This document shows, one piece after another, positions 24,289-32,507 of a stretch of DNA of 64,000 nt (its first letter is position 1; every line of letters begins with the position of its first letter). Made by a program: the position numbers and the translations under genes. The notes under the pieces are model-generated. The model was not told the DNA's origin. It did not search any database and worked only from the letters and a program-made list of their open reading frames with translations. This DNA is from Phycisphaeraceae bacterium (lineage in GTDB: Bacteria; Planctomycetota; Phycisphaerae; Phycisphaerales; UBA1924). The stretch is from contig JAHBWV010000001.1 of assembly GCA_019636845.1 (NCBI GenBank), forward strand, positions 3,410,001 through 3,474,000, read 5' to 3'.

Positions 24289-25325
24289 GCGTCCGCGTCT
24301 CCATCGTCGGCGCCAGCGGCTACACCGGCGGCGAACTCCTCCGCCTCCTGCTCGACCATCCCGGCGTCGAGCTCGCCGCCGCATCCTCACGCTCTCTTGC
24401 CGGACAACCCCTCCACCGCGTCCACCCCAACCTCCGTGCACGCTCCGATCTGCTCTTCACTGTCCCCGAAGAAGTCCCGGCGAGCGACGCGATCTTCCTC
24501 TGCATGCCCCACAGCCACGCCTCGCGCGAGATCGATCGCTGGCTCGACAAGGCCCAGACCGTCATCGATCTCTCCGCCGACTTCCGCCTCCGCGACCCCG
24601 CGACCTACCGCGCGTGGTACGAAGAGGACCACCCCGCACCCGCGCGCCTCGCCTCCGCTGTCTACGGCCTCCCCGAACTCCACCGGCACGCCATGCGCAG
24701 CGGCTCCGAACCCGCCCGCCTCATCAGCGGCGTCGGCTGCAACGCCACCGCCATGAACCTCGCGCTCCTCCCCCTCGCCCGCGCCGGACTCATCGAGCGC
24801 GCCATCTGCGACATCAAGGTCGGCTCATCCGAAGCGGGCGCGGAACCCTCTGCCGGCTCGCACCACCCCGAGCGCGCCGGCGCAGTCCGCTCCTACGCGC
24901 CCGTCGGCCACCGCCATGCCGCGGAAGTCACCCAGGAGTTGGGCGAGTTCCCGCTCGACGTCTCCATCACGTCGATCGAGATGGTCCGGGGCGTTCTGTG
25001 CACGGCACACATCTTCCCCACGCGCCACGTCGAGATGAAGGACCTCTGGAAGGCCTATCGCGCCGCCTACGCGGCCGAACCCTTCGTCCGCCTCGTCGCC
25101 GAGAAGTCTGGCCTGCATCGTCTCCCCGATCCCAAGATCCTCGCCGGTTCCAACTACGCGGATGTCGGCTTCGACATCGACCCGCGCTCCGGACGCATCG
25201 TCGCCCTCTGCGCCATCGACAACCTCATGAAAGGTGCCGCCGGCTCCGCCGTGCAGTGCATGAACATCGCGCGAGGTCTAGACGAACCCGCGGGACTCGG
25301 ATTCCCAGGATTGCACCCGTGTTGA
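24285..25325 (+). CDS. lysY: LysW-aminoadipate 6-phosphate reductase LysY
   Basis: NADPH-dependent reductase of the ArgC/LysY family, 346 residues. It reduces LysW-alpha-aminoadipyl 6-phosphate to the semialdehyde. Visible: the nucleotide-binding SIVGASGYTGGELLRLLLDHP, CMPHSHASREIDRWL, IDLSADFRLRD, and the catalytic cysteine at about residue 152 in ISGVGCNATAMNL. The GCNAT form, rather than the GCYPT usual in ArgC, supports LysY. The substrate loop SSEAGAEPSAGSHHPER and a C-terminal DNLMKGAAGSAVQCMN follow. It starts at 24285, overlapping lysX by 4 nt. An arginine role (ArgC) is less likely given lysW and lysX upstream. Confidence 0.92.
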   Translation: MSVRVSIVGASGYTGGELLRLLLDHPGVELAAASSRSLAGQPLHRVHPNLRARSDLLFTVPEEVPASDAIFLCMPHSHASREIDRWLDKAQTVIDLSADFRLRDPATYRAWYEEDHPAPARLASAVYGLPELHRHAMRSGSEPARLISGVGCNATAMNLALLPLARAGLIERAICDIKVGSSEAGAEPSAGSHHPERAGAVRSYAPVGHRHAAEVTQELGEFPLDVSITSIEMVRGVLCTAHIFPTRHVEMKDLWKAYRAAYAAEPFVRLVAEKSGLHRLPDPKILAGSNYADVGFDIDPRSGRIVALCAIDNLMKGAAGSAVQCMNIARGLDEPAGLGFPGLHPC

Positions 25326-25342
25326 GCAACGCCAAAGCAAGA

Positions 25343-25541
25343 CTCACCACAGAGACACAGAGAACACAGAGAAAGACAATGACAAACACAATGGCCTTCG
25401 ATCGTCGCCGAGGAACAGCTCCAGGAATCCAATCCACTCGCATTGATCCGCTCGTGTTCCTCGATTCATTGCGTCGCTTCTTCTCTGCGTGGTGCCCTTC
25501 ACGCGTTCTCCTCTCTGTGCCCTCTGTGTCTCTGTGGTGAG
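25343..25541. repeat. MITE-like element with inverted CTCTGTG arms between lysY and lysZ
   Basis: The left arm CTCACCACAGAGACACAGAG continues to 25372. The right arm (25512-25541) is its near-perfect reverse complement, ending CTGTGTCTCTGTGGTGAG. The whole is about 199 bp and can fold into one long hairpin. It carries no gene, although short chance frames exist. Related repeat arms occur throughout the lysine cluster. Confidence 0.65.
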
Positions 25542-25584
25542 TCCTTCTTCTCTTTGCTGCGTCCTTCGTCCCTCCGGAGTTCCC

Positions 25585-26436
25585 ATGACCCTCATCATCA
25601 AGATCGGCGGCGGCGAAGGCATCTCCCTTTCGCCGATCCTCACCGAACTCGCCACACTCATCCGCGCCGAGCCCGCGCTCCGCGTCGTCCTCGTCCACGG
25701 CGGCTCGCACGAAACCAACATCCTCTCCGAGAAGCTCGGCCACCCGCCCCGCACCATCACCAGCCCCAGCGGCCACACCAGCCGGCGCACCGACCGAGAG
25801 ACCCTCGATATCTTCACCATGGTCTACTGCGGCCGGGTCAATAAGAGCATCGTCGAACACCTCCAGCGCGAGGGCGTCAACGCCGTCGGCCTCTCCGGCA
25901 TCGACAGCGCGATCTGGCGCGGCACACGCAAGTCCGCCATCCGCGCCATCGAACAGGGACGCACCGTCATCATCCGCGACGATCTCAGCGGCACTGTCGA
26001 TCGCGTCGATGCTGACTTCCTCAACCTCCTCCTCGACACCGGACGCGTCCCCGTCCTCACGCCCCCCGCGATCACCGACGACGGCATCGCCATCAACGTC
26101 GATGCCGATCGCGCCGCCGCCCGCACCGCCGCCGCTCTTGAGGCCGACGAACTCCTCCTGCTCAGCAACGTCCCCGGCGTGCTCCGCGATCCTCGCGATC
26201 CCGGCTCACTCATATCCCGCGTCGACGCCACCACCATCGAATCCGCCCGCGCCGCCGCAGCGGGTCGCATGAAGAACAAGGTCCTCGCCGCGGAAGAGGC
26301 CATGCAAGGCATCGGGGGGCGCCCCGTCCCCCGCGTCATCATCGGCTCGGCCAACGGCGAGCGTCCCATCGCTTCGGCCCGCGCCGGCGCGGGAACCCAC
26401 TTTGTCGGCGGAGCCCTCCCCGCGGGTGTCGCATGA
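25585..26436 (+). CDS. lysZ: LysW-aminoadipate kinase LysZ
   Basis: Amino-acid kinase of the ArgB/LysZ family, 283 residues. It phosphorylates LysW-bound alpha-aminoadipate. Motifs: LIIKIGGGEG at the N-terminus, VVLVHGGSHETNILSEKLG, SRRTDRETLDIFTMVYCGRVNK, INVDADRAAARTAAALEADE, LLLLSNVPGVLRD and MKNKVLAAEEAM. The residues around YCGRVNK and the GSHETN loop fit LysZ rather than ArgB. It starts at 25585 with GGAG 7 nt upstream, and its stop overlaps the lysK start (ATGA). It is separated from lysY by the 199-bp hairpin element. Confidence 0.92.
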   Translation: MTLIIKIGGGEGISLSPILTELATLIRAEPALRVVLVHGGSHETNILSEKLGHPPRTITSPSGHTSRRTDRETLDIFTMVYCGRVNKSIVEHLQREGVNAVGLSGIDSAIWRGTRKSAIRAIEQGRTVIIRDDLSGTVDRVDADFLNLLLDTGRVPVLTPPAITDDGIAINVDADRAAARTAAALEADELLLLSNVPGVLRDPRDPGSLISRVDATTIESARAAAAGRMKNKVLAAEEAMQGIGGRPVPRVIIGSANGERPIASARAGAGTHFVGGALPAGVA

Positions 26437-27641
26437 GCAGCACCACACACACACCCGCAGCGCAGCAGCCCGCCCACGCCTCGCCCGCATGGTCCGACGA
26501 CCACGCGCTCGACACGCTCCACGATCTCGTCGCCATCCCCAGCGTGAGCAACAGCGAGCGCGCCGCCGTCGAACGCTTCGCCACGCACGCACGCACGCTC
26601 GGCATGGAAGCAGAGATTGACGAGGCCGGCTCCGGCATCGCAAGCCGGCGCAGCGACGAATCCATCGCCGAGATCATGCTCCTCGGCCATATCGACACCG
26701 TCCCCGGCGACATCCCCGTAAGCATCGAGGGCGAACGCACCGACCACGCCGACACCCGCATCCTCCACGGGCGCGGCTCCGTCGATGCCAAGGGCCCGCT
26801 CTGCGCCATGCTCTTCGCCGCCGCCCGCGCAACCCTCCCGCCAGGCGTCACGCTCCGCGTCTGCGCCGCCGTCGGCGAAGAAACGCCCCACTCACGCGGC
26901 GCGCGCCACATCGCACGCACCTTCCGCCCCGATGCCTGCATCATCGGCGAGCCCAGCGGCTCCGACGGCGTCACGCTCGGCTACAAGGGCCGCCTCATCG
27001 TTCACGTCGATGCCGCTCAGTCCTGCCACCACAGCGCAGGCCCCGGCGATTCCGCCCCGGACGCCGCGCACGCCGCGTGGTCGCGCATCCTCGAACTCAT
27101 CGCGTCCCTCAACGCCGCGAACAACGCGAACAACGCCGGCGATGCTCCCCCGCGTGCCTTCGACATCATCCAATCCTCGCTCCGCACGCTCGCCTCGTCC
27201 TCCGATGGCCTCACCGACCGCGCCTCACTCACGGGCGGCTTCCGCCTCCCTCGCTGGATCACGCCCGCCGATCTCCAGTCCCACATCGAGTCTTTCCTCC
27301 GCGAAACCCGCGGCCTCACGCTCCGCTTCGAAGGTCACGAGCACGCCCACGCCGTCGATCGCAACGATCCCGTCGTGCGCGCCCTCTCGAACGCCATCCG
27401 CGCCGAGGGCGCATCACCCCGACCCAAACTCAAGACCGGCACCGCCGATCTCAACGTCGTCGCCCCCATCTGGAACTGCCCCATCGCCGCGTATGGCCCC
27501 GGCGACTCCTCCCTCGACCACACACCCATCGAGCACCTCCCCATCGCCGAGTATCTCCGCGCCATCCGCATCCTCACCCGCGCCATCGAGTCGCTCGCCT
27601 CGGAACTGCTCACCTCTCGAACAACGGAGAGCCGCGCATGA
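26433..27641 (+). CDS. lysK: LysW-lysine hydrolase LysK
   Basis: M20-family metallopeptidase, 402 residues. It releases lysine from LysW in the last step of the route. Metal and catalytic sites are visible: LLGHIDTVPGDIPV (His, Asp), RGSVDAKGPLCAM (bridging Asp), CAAVGEETPHSRGARH (catalytic Glu pair), IIGEPSGSDGVTLGYKGR, and the last ligand in DHTPIEHLPIAEYL. This ending is characteristic of LysK within M20 enzymes. The dimerisation lid lies at about residues 195-320. It overlaps both neighbours by 4 nt (ATGA), so translation of lysZ, lysK and the homoaconitase gene is probably coupled. Confidence 0.9.
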   Translation: MSSTTHTPAAQQPAHASPAWSDDHALDTLHDLVAIPSVSNSERAAVERFATHARTLGMEAEIDEAGSGIASRRSDESIAEIMLLGHIDTVPGDIPVSIEGERTDHADTRILHGRGSVDAKGPLCAMLFAAARATLPPGVTLRVCAAVGEETPHSRGARHIARTFRPDACIIGEPSGSDGVTLGYKGRLIVHVDAAQSCHHSAGPGDSAPDAAHAAWSRILELIASLNAANNANNAGDAPPRAFDIIQSSLRTLASSSDGLTDRASLTGGFRLPRWITPADLQSHIESFLRETRGLTLRFEGHEHAHAVDRNDPVVRALSNAIRAEGASPRPKLKTGTADLNVVAPIWNCPIAAYGPGDSSLDHTPIEHLPIAEYLRAIRILTRAIESLASELLTSRTTESRA

Positions 27642-29809
27642 GCGGGCTCACTCTCACGGAGAAGATCGTCTCCCTCCACCTCGCAAGCGACTCTCCCCCC
27701 GCGCGCCAGGGCGACTTCGTGCTCATCCGCCCGCGCCGCATCCTCACGCACGACAACACCAGCGCGGTCATCCCCAAGTTCCACGCACTCTTTGATTCCC
27801 GCGACGCCGCCGCGATCCACGACCCCACGCAGCCCGTCCTCGCCCTCGACCACGACATCCAGAACCACACGCCGGAGAACCTCGGCCGTTACGCCGCGAT
27901 CGAGCGCTTCGCCCGCGCCCACGCTCTCGAGTTCCATCGCGCCGGCTCCGGCATCGGCCACCAGTTGATGCTCGAGCGCGGGCACGTCCTCCCCGGCTCC
28001 CTCATCGTCGCCTCCGATTCCCACGCCAACGCCTACGGCGCACTCGGCGCGCTCGGCGCACCCGTCGTCCGCACCGATGCCGCCGCCATCTGGGCCACCG
28101 GCCACACCTGGTGGCACATCCCGCCGGTCATCAACATCCGACTGATCAACGCGCTCGCGCCGGGCGTCACCGGCAAGGACATCATCCTCACGCTCTGCGC
28201 CCGCTTCCCACGCGATGCCGAGAACGCCGCCGTCGAGTTCACCGGCGATGGCCTCCACACCCTCTCCGTCAGCGACCGCATCGCCATCGCCAACATGACC
28301 ACCGAGTGGGGCGCGATCGCCTGCGTCATGCAGCCCGACGACGCCGTCGATTCCTACCTCACCGCCCGAGGCCTTTACCCGGACACCTGGGCCGATGCCC
28401 CGCGACGCGCCGACCACGACGCGCACTACGCCCACACCATCGACCTCGACCTCTCAACCATCGAACCCACCATCACGGGGCCGAACCGCACCGATCTCAC
28501 CACCCCTGCCCGCACCCTCGCCGCCCAGCGAATCCCGATCGACGCCGCGTATCTCCTCTCGTGTGTCAACGCACGACTCCCCGATCTCGAAGAGGCCGCT
28601 CGCATCCTCCGCAACCGGCGCGTCCACCCGCGCGTCCGCTTCTCCATCGCCGCGGCCTCCGCCGACATCCAGCGCGAAGCCGAAGCACGAGGCATCTGGC
28701 AGACCCTGCTCGCCTCCGGCGCAACGCCCCTCCCCAGCGGGTGCGGCCCTTGCATCGGCCTCGGCGAGGGCACCCTCAAGCCCGGCCAGACCGCCATCTC
28801 CGCCACCAACCGCAACTTCCCCGGACGCATGGGCGACCGCTCCGCACAGGTCTACCTCGCGAGCCCCGCCATCGTCGCCGCCTCCGCCATCGCCGGTTAC
28901 ATCACCACGCCCGCGCTGCTCCTCGAAGAAGCCAATCACCACAGCGACACACAGGTCACAGAGAAGGACGCAGAGCCAAGAGAAGTGAAGACACACCCCA
29001 GAGACACGAAGACGCCGGGAGAGACAAGGCGCTCGAGTCAGGATGTGGAACTGATGCCTGCGATCACTCCCACCCCGCCGCGCACCTCTGCGCTCTCCGC
29101 GACCTCTGTGGTCTCTTCGCGCCCACGCGCCATCATCCTCCCCGAGCCGGACATCTCCACCGACGCCATCTACGCCGGTCGCCACACCTACCGCAGCGAC
29201 ATGACCCCCGCCGAGATGGCCTCAGTTCTCTTCGAGAATCTCGATCCCGCCGACACGCCCGCGATCACGCCCCACATCCGCGCCGGCGACATCATCCTCG
29301 CCGGACGCAACTTCGGGCGAGGAAGCTCCCGCGAACAGGCCGCCACCGCCCTCAAGCACCGAGGCATCGCCGCCGTCATCGCCGTCTCCGTCAACGCCAC
29401 CTACCTCCGCAACGCGATCAACAACGGCCTCCTCGTGCTCGAATGCCCCGAACTCAACGACATCCTGCCAGCGATCGCCGACCTGTGCGCAGAGGCCCAC
29501 ATGACCGGCGAACACCCGCACCCGCGCCTCGGCCCCAACGCACAGCTCGACCTCGAATCCTCCACGCTCACGCTCCACGCGCACGCCACCAGCTCACCAC
29601 ACGCGCCGATCACGCTCCCGCTCCGCCCCCTCGCCCCCTTCATGCACGCCCTCCTCAACTCCGGCGGCGTCGAACCCTGGACCCGCGCCACACTGCATCA
29701 CGCCCGACGGACAGACAGAGTTCACAGCAACCCATCTCCATCCTCCGGCCAAGCTCCCGACACGCCCCACTCACCGCTCAGCCCTGCAGCGTCTTGCTCC
29801 TCCGCATGA
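27638..29809 (+). CDS. lysTU: fused homoaconitase (LysT-LysU)
   Basis: This 723-residue single polypeptide combines both subunits of the aconitase-type dehydratase that turns homocitrate into homoisocitrate. Residues 1-~430 are the large subunit, with IVASDSHANAYGALGALG, a first Fe-S cysteine in YLLSCVNARLPD and the Cys pair in PSGCGPCIGLGEG. Residues ~495-690 are the swivel subunit, with PEPDISTDAIYAGRH and AGRNFGRGSSREQAATAL. In Thermus and archaea these are separate genes. The ~65-residue linker (HHSDTQVTEKDAEPREVKTH onwards) is encoded by intergenic-type repeat sequence. The C-terminal ~35 residues are Ser/Pro-rich and also repeat-derived. LeuCD (isopropylmalate isomerase) is possible by fold, but the neighbours point to homoaconitase. 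Confidence 0.85.
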   Translation: MSGLTLTEKIVSLHLASDSPPARQGDFVLIRPRRILTHDNTSAVIPKFHALFDSRDAAAIHDPTQPVLALDHDIQNHTPENLGRYAAIERFARAHALEFHRAGSGIGHQLMLERGHVLPGSLIVASDSHANAYGALGALGAPVVRTDAAAIWATGHTWWHIPPVINIRLINALAPGVTGKDIILTLCARFPRDAENAAVEFTGDGLHTLSVSDRIAIANMTTEWGAIACVMQPDDAVDSYLTARGLYPDTWADAPRRADHDAHYAHTIDLDLSTIEPTITGPNRTDLTTPARTLAAQRIPIDAAYLLSCVNARLPDLEEAARILRNRRVHPRVRFSIAAASADIQREAEARGIWQTLLASGATPLPSGCGPCIGLGEGTLKPGQTAISATNRNFPGRMGDRSAQVYLASPAIVAASAIAGYITTPALLLEEANHHSDTQVTEKDAEPREVKTHPRDTKTPGETRRSSQDVELMPAITPTPPRTSALSATSVVSSRPRAIILPEPDISTDAIYAGRHTYRSDMTPAEMASVLFENLDPADTPAITPHIRAGDIILAGRNFGRGSSREQAATALKHRGIAAVIAVSVNATYLRNAINNGLLVLECPELNDILPAIADLCAEAHMTGEHPHPRLGPNAQLDLESSTLTLHAHATSSPHAPITLPLRPLAPFMHALLNSGGVEPWTRATLHHARRTDRVHSNPSPSSGQAPDTPHSPLSPAASCSSA
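28938..29120 (+). repeat. repeat-derived linker inside the homoaconitase gene
   Basis: The left arm CACCACAGCGACACACAGG with CACAGAGAAGGACGCAGAG, and the right arm CTCTGCGCTCTCCGCGACC with CTCTGTGGTCTC, are imperfect inverted copies of the 25343-25541 element arms. The length is a multiple of three and the frame stays open, so the element joins LysT to LysU in one protein. Confidence 0.65.
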
Positions 29810-29875
29810 CCCGATTCTCCCCTCCGCGTTCCTCCGCGTTCAATCCCTCTCTTTCTCTGCGTTCTCTTCGCCTCC

Positions 29876-31027
29876 ATGAACACAACCCCACACATCGTGC
29901 TCCTCCCCGGCGACGGCATCGGACCCGAAGTCACGCGCGCCGCCCATCGTGTGCTCGTCGAAGCCGGACTCCACGCCACCTTCGACGAACACCCCATCGG
30001 CTGGACAGAATGGTGCGAGCGTGGCGACCCGCTCCCGCGCGAAACACTCGAAGCCGCACGCGCCGCCGATGCCATCCTCATGGGCGCGATCACCAGCAAG
30101 CCAGAAGCCGAAGCCGCACGCGAACTCGCCCCGCGCCTGCGCGATCACGGCCTCCGCTACCGCTCACCCATCGTTCGGCTCCGCAAGGAACTCGATCTCT
30201 ACGCCGGGCTGCGCCCCGCCCGCGCCTGGCGCGGCATCCCCTGCGCCCACCCCGAGACCAACATCCTCACCGTCCGCGAGTCCACCGAAGGGCTCTACGC
30301 CGGCATCGAGATCGACAACGTCGAGCCCGACCACGCCGCACTGATCCACTATGAACTGGCCAATCTGCGCGAGCGCACCACCGGACGCCTCGCCATCTCC
30401 GCCCGTATCACCACCGAGCACGCCTCGCGACGCATCGCCCGCGTCGCCTTCCAGCAGGCACGCCTCCGCTCGCACCAAGGCGCCACGCCCGCCCGCGTGA
30501 CCCTCCTCGAAAAGCCCAACATCCTCCGCTCCACCGGCTCCATCATGCTCGATGCGGCACGCGCTGTCGCCTCCGACTTCCCCGATGTCACGCTTGAGAT
30601 CGAGAACATCGACGCCGCGTGCATGCACGCCGTCATGGATCCCACACGCTACGCCGTCGTCGTGGCCGAGAACCTCTTCGGCGACATCTTCTCTGATCTC
30701 GCCGCCGGGCTCGCCGGCGGACCCGGGCTCGCTCCCTCCGCCTCCATCGGCGACCGGCACGCGCTCTTCGAGCCGGTCCACGGCTCCGCGCCCGACATCG
30801 CGGGACGCAACATCGCCAACCCCATCGCCGCGATCCTCTCCGGCGCGATGCTCGCCCGTCACATCAACCAGCCCGACGTCGCCGCACGCATCGAACGCGC
30901 CATCAGCGCAACCCTCGCCTCCGCGCCAGCCTCCGCTCTCACGCCCGACCTCAAAGGCCGCGGCAGCACCACCACCCTCACCGACACCATCCTCCGCAAT
31001 CTCTGGTCGAATGACGACAAACGCTGA
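29876..31027 (+). CDS. hicdh: homoisocitrate dehydrogenase
   Basis: NAD-dependent beta-decarboxylating dehydrogenase, 383 residues, of the isocitrate/isopropylmalate/homoisocitrate family. Motifs: [56 protein letters not shown], the Arg pair in [45 protein letters not shown] and [19 protein letters not shown]. The [11 protein letters not shown] helix and [11 protein letters not shown] are shared with homoisocitrate dehydrogenases. Leucine (LeuB) or TCA (Icd) function cannot be excluded from motifs alone; context favours lysine. There is no ribosome site: the start codon directly follows CTCTGCG/CTCCGCG repeats. Confidence 0.83.
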   Translation: MNTTPHIVLLPGDGIGPEVTRAAHRVLVEAGLHATFDEHPIGWTEWCERGDPLPRETLEAARAADAILMGAITSKPEAEAARELAPRLRDHGLRYRSPIVRLRKELDLYAGLRPARAWRGIPCAHPETNILTVRESTEGLYAGIEIDNVEPDHAALIHYELANLRERTTGRLAISARITTEHASRRIARVAFQQARLRSHQGATPARVTLLEKPNILRSTGSIMLDAARAVASDFPDVTLEIENIDAACMHAVMDPTRYAVVVAENLFGDIFSDLAAGLAGGPGLAPSASIGDRHALFEPVHGSAPDIAGRNIANPIAAILSGAMLARHINQPDVAARIERAISATLASAPASALTPDLKGRGSTTTLTDTILRNLWSNDDKR

Positions 31028-31031
31028 GGGA

Positions 31032-31051
31032 GCCCCGAGCGCGAGCTCGGG
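31032..31051. repeat. hairpin after the homoisocitrate dehydrogenase gene
   Basis: CCCCGAGC-GCGA-GCTCGGGG, a perfect 8-bp stem 5 nt after the stop codon, without a T-tract. It could be a processing or stability hairpin within the operon. Confidence 0.5.
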
Positions 31052-31084
31052 GACCGCGTCACGACGTCACGATCACTCCTCCAC

Positions 31085-31233
31085 TCTCGGCTTCTGCTCT
31101 TCCTTCCACCCTCTTCTCCGCGTTCCTCCGCGTCTTCCGCGTTCAAGTGCTTTCTCGCCGTCCTTCGCGACTTTCGCGTTCATCCCTCCGCGTCCCTTCC
31201 GATGTTTGGCCATTTTCTATTTGCCATTTGGAG
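31085..31233. repeat. CTCCGCG / CCATTTG repeat tract before homocitrate synthase
   Basis: A run of degenerate TTCCTCCGCG, TTCGCGTT units (31085-31197), followed by GGCCATTTTCTATTTGCCATTT (units CATTTTC, TATTTGC, CATTTGG) ending in the GGAG ribosome site of the next gene. No gene is present. The 7-nt CATTTGC units recur at 47324 and 60234-60465. Confidence 0.6.
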
Positions 31234-31239
31234 ATCTCC

Positions 31240-32478
31240 ATGTCCTCCCCCGCCTCCCGTTTCCGCATCATCGAGTCCACCCTCCGCGAGGGCGAGCAGT
31301 TCGCCAACGCCTTCTTCACCACCCAGCAGAAGATCCGCATCGCCACCATGCTCGACGCCTTCGGGGTTGATTACCTCGAACTCTCGAGCCCCGCCGCCTC
31401 CCCCGCATCCCGCGACGACTGCGCCACCATCGCCTCCCTCGGCCTCCGCGCCCGCATCCTCACCCACACGCGCTGCCACCCCGACGATGTCAAGCTCGCC
31501 ATCGAGACCGGCGTCCACGGCGTCGACATCGTCATCGGCACCTCCTCCCAGCTCCGCCGCTTCGGCCACGGCAAATCCATCGACGAGATCATCGCACTCG
31601 CCCGCGATGTCATCCCCATCGCCGTCGAGGCCGGCGTCGAAGTCCGCTTCAGCACCGAGGACTCCTTCCGCTCCGACGTCGCCGACATCCTCCGCGTCTA
31701 CGAGGCCGTCGCCCCCCTCGGCATCCGGCGCGTCGGTATCGCCGACACCGTCGGCATCGCCGACCCCTTCCGCGTCGCCGAGGTCGTCCGCGCCGTCCGC
31801 GGCGCGATCGGCCCCACGCTCGACATCGAGTTCCACGGCCACAACGACACCGGCTGCGCCGTCGCCAACGCATGGGCCGCCCTCCACGCCGGCGCCACAC
31901 ACATCGACACCACCGTCCTCGGCATCGGCGAACGCAACGGCATCACCCCGCTCGGCGGCATCATCGCACGCCTCTACGCCTCAGAGCCGGAACTCATCCG
32001 CCAGCGCTACCGACTCCCGCTCCTCCACGACATCGACCACGCCGTCGCCCGTCTCTGCTCGATCGATGTCCCCTTCAACTCCTGCATCACCGGCTTCGCC
32101 GCCTTCACCCACAAGGCCGGCATCCACGCCAAGGCCGTGCTCAACGATCCCTCCGCCTACGAGGCCCTTCGCCCCGAGGACTTCGGCCTCTCGCGTTACA
32201 TCCACGTCGCCCACCGGCTCACCGGCTGGAACGCCGTCCGCGCCCGCGCCGAACAGCTCGGGCTCACACTCAGCGACGAACAGGCCAAAGCCCTCACCGC
32301 GGAGATCAAGGCCGCCGCGGATGTCGGGCACCTCACACTCGACCACGTCGATGCGATCATCCACCGCCACGTGAACGCACACGCCGCGTCGCCCACGCTC
32401 GCGCCGGTCGCCATGCCCACACACGCGCCATCGAGCCCACAACCCGCGAGCCCCGAACCCGCGCTCATCCCGGCGTGA
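31240..32478 (+). CDS. hcs: homocitrate synthase
   Basis: First committed enzyme of the alpha-aminoadipate route: 2-oxoglutarate + acetyl-CoA to homocitrate. It is a 412-residue DRE-TIM metallolyase with [19 protein letters not shown] at the N-terminus; the STLREGEQ form is typical of homocitrate synthases, whereas isopropylmalate synthases usually have DTTLRDGEQ. Further motifs: [19 protein letters not shown] strands, [11 protein letters not shown], the metal histidines in [27 protein letters not shown] and [13 protein letters not shown]. It starts at 31240 (GGAG 6 nt before) in an ATTTGCCATTTG repeat context. The C-terminal 35 residues are Pro/Ala-rich. It lacks the long allosteric LeuA domain, so lysine feedback would have to act at the barrel. 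Confidence 0.9.
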   Translation: MSSPASRFRIIESTLREGEQFANAFFTTQQKIRIATMLDAFGVDYLELSSPAASPASRDDCATIASLGLRARILTHTRCHPDDVKLAIETGVHGVDIVIGTSSQLRRFGHGKSIDEIIALARDVIPIAVEAGVEVRFSTEDSFRSDVADILRVYEAVAPLGIRRVGIADTVGIADPFRVAEVVRAVRGAIGPTLDIEFHGHNDTGCAVANAWAALHAGATHIDTTVLGIGERNGITPLGGIIARLYASEPELIRQRYRLPLLHDIDHAVARLCSIDVPFNSCITGFAAFTHKAGIHAKAVLNDPSAYEALRPEDFGLSRYIHVAHRLTGWNAVRARAEQLGLTLSDEQAKALTAEIKAAADVGHLTLDHVDAIIHRHVNAHAASPTLAPVAMPTHAPSSPQPASPEPALIPA

Positions 32479-32507
32479 CTTCAGCTCTCGACGCGCCCTC
32501 TGTCCGC

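Noticed and set aside
25489..25584. N-terminal extension of LysZ through the repeat
   Set aside because: The extension translates repeat DNA into LCALCVSVV-type sequence. The ATG at 25585 has GGAG upstream and begins the conserved kinase fold.
24285..26436. Arginine argC-argB assignment
   Set aside because: GCNAT in place of GCYPT, the LysZ-type motifs and adjacency to lysW/lysX favour the lysine pathway.
27638..32478. Reading the dehydratase, dehydrogenase and synthase genes as leucine genes (leuCD, leuB, leuA)
   Set aside because: Homocitrate synthase has STLREGEQ and no LeuA regulatory domain, and the genes are contiguous with lysW-X-Y-Z-K. Homologous leucine enzymes are expected elsewhere.
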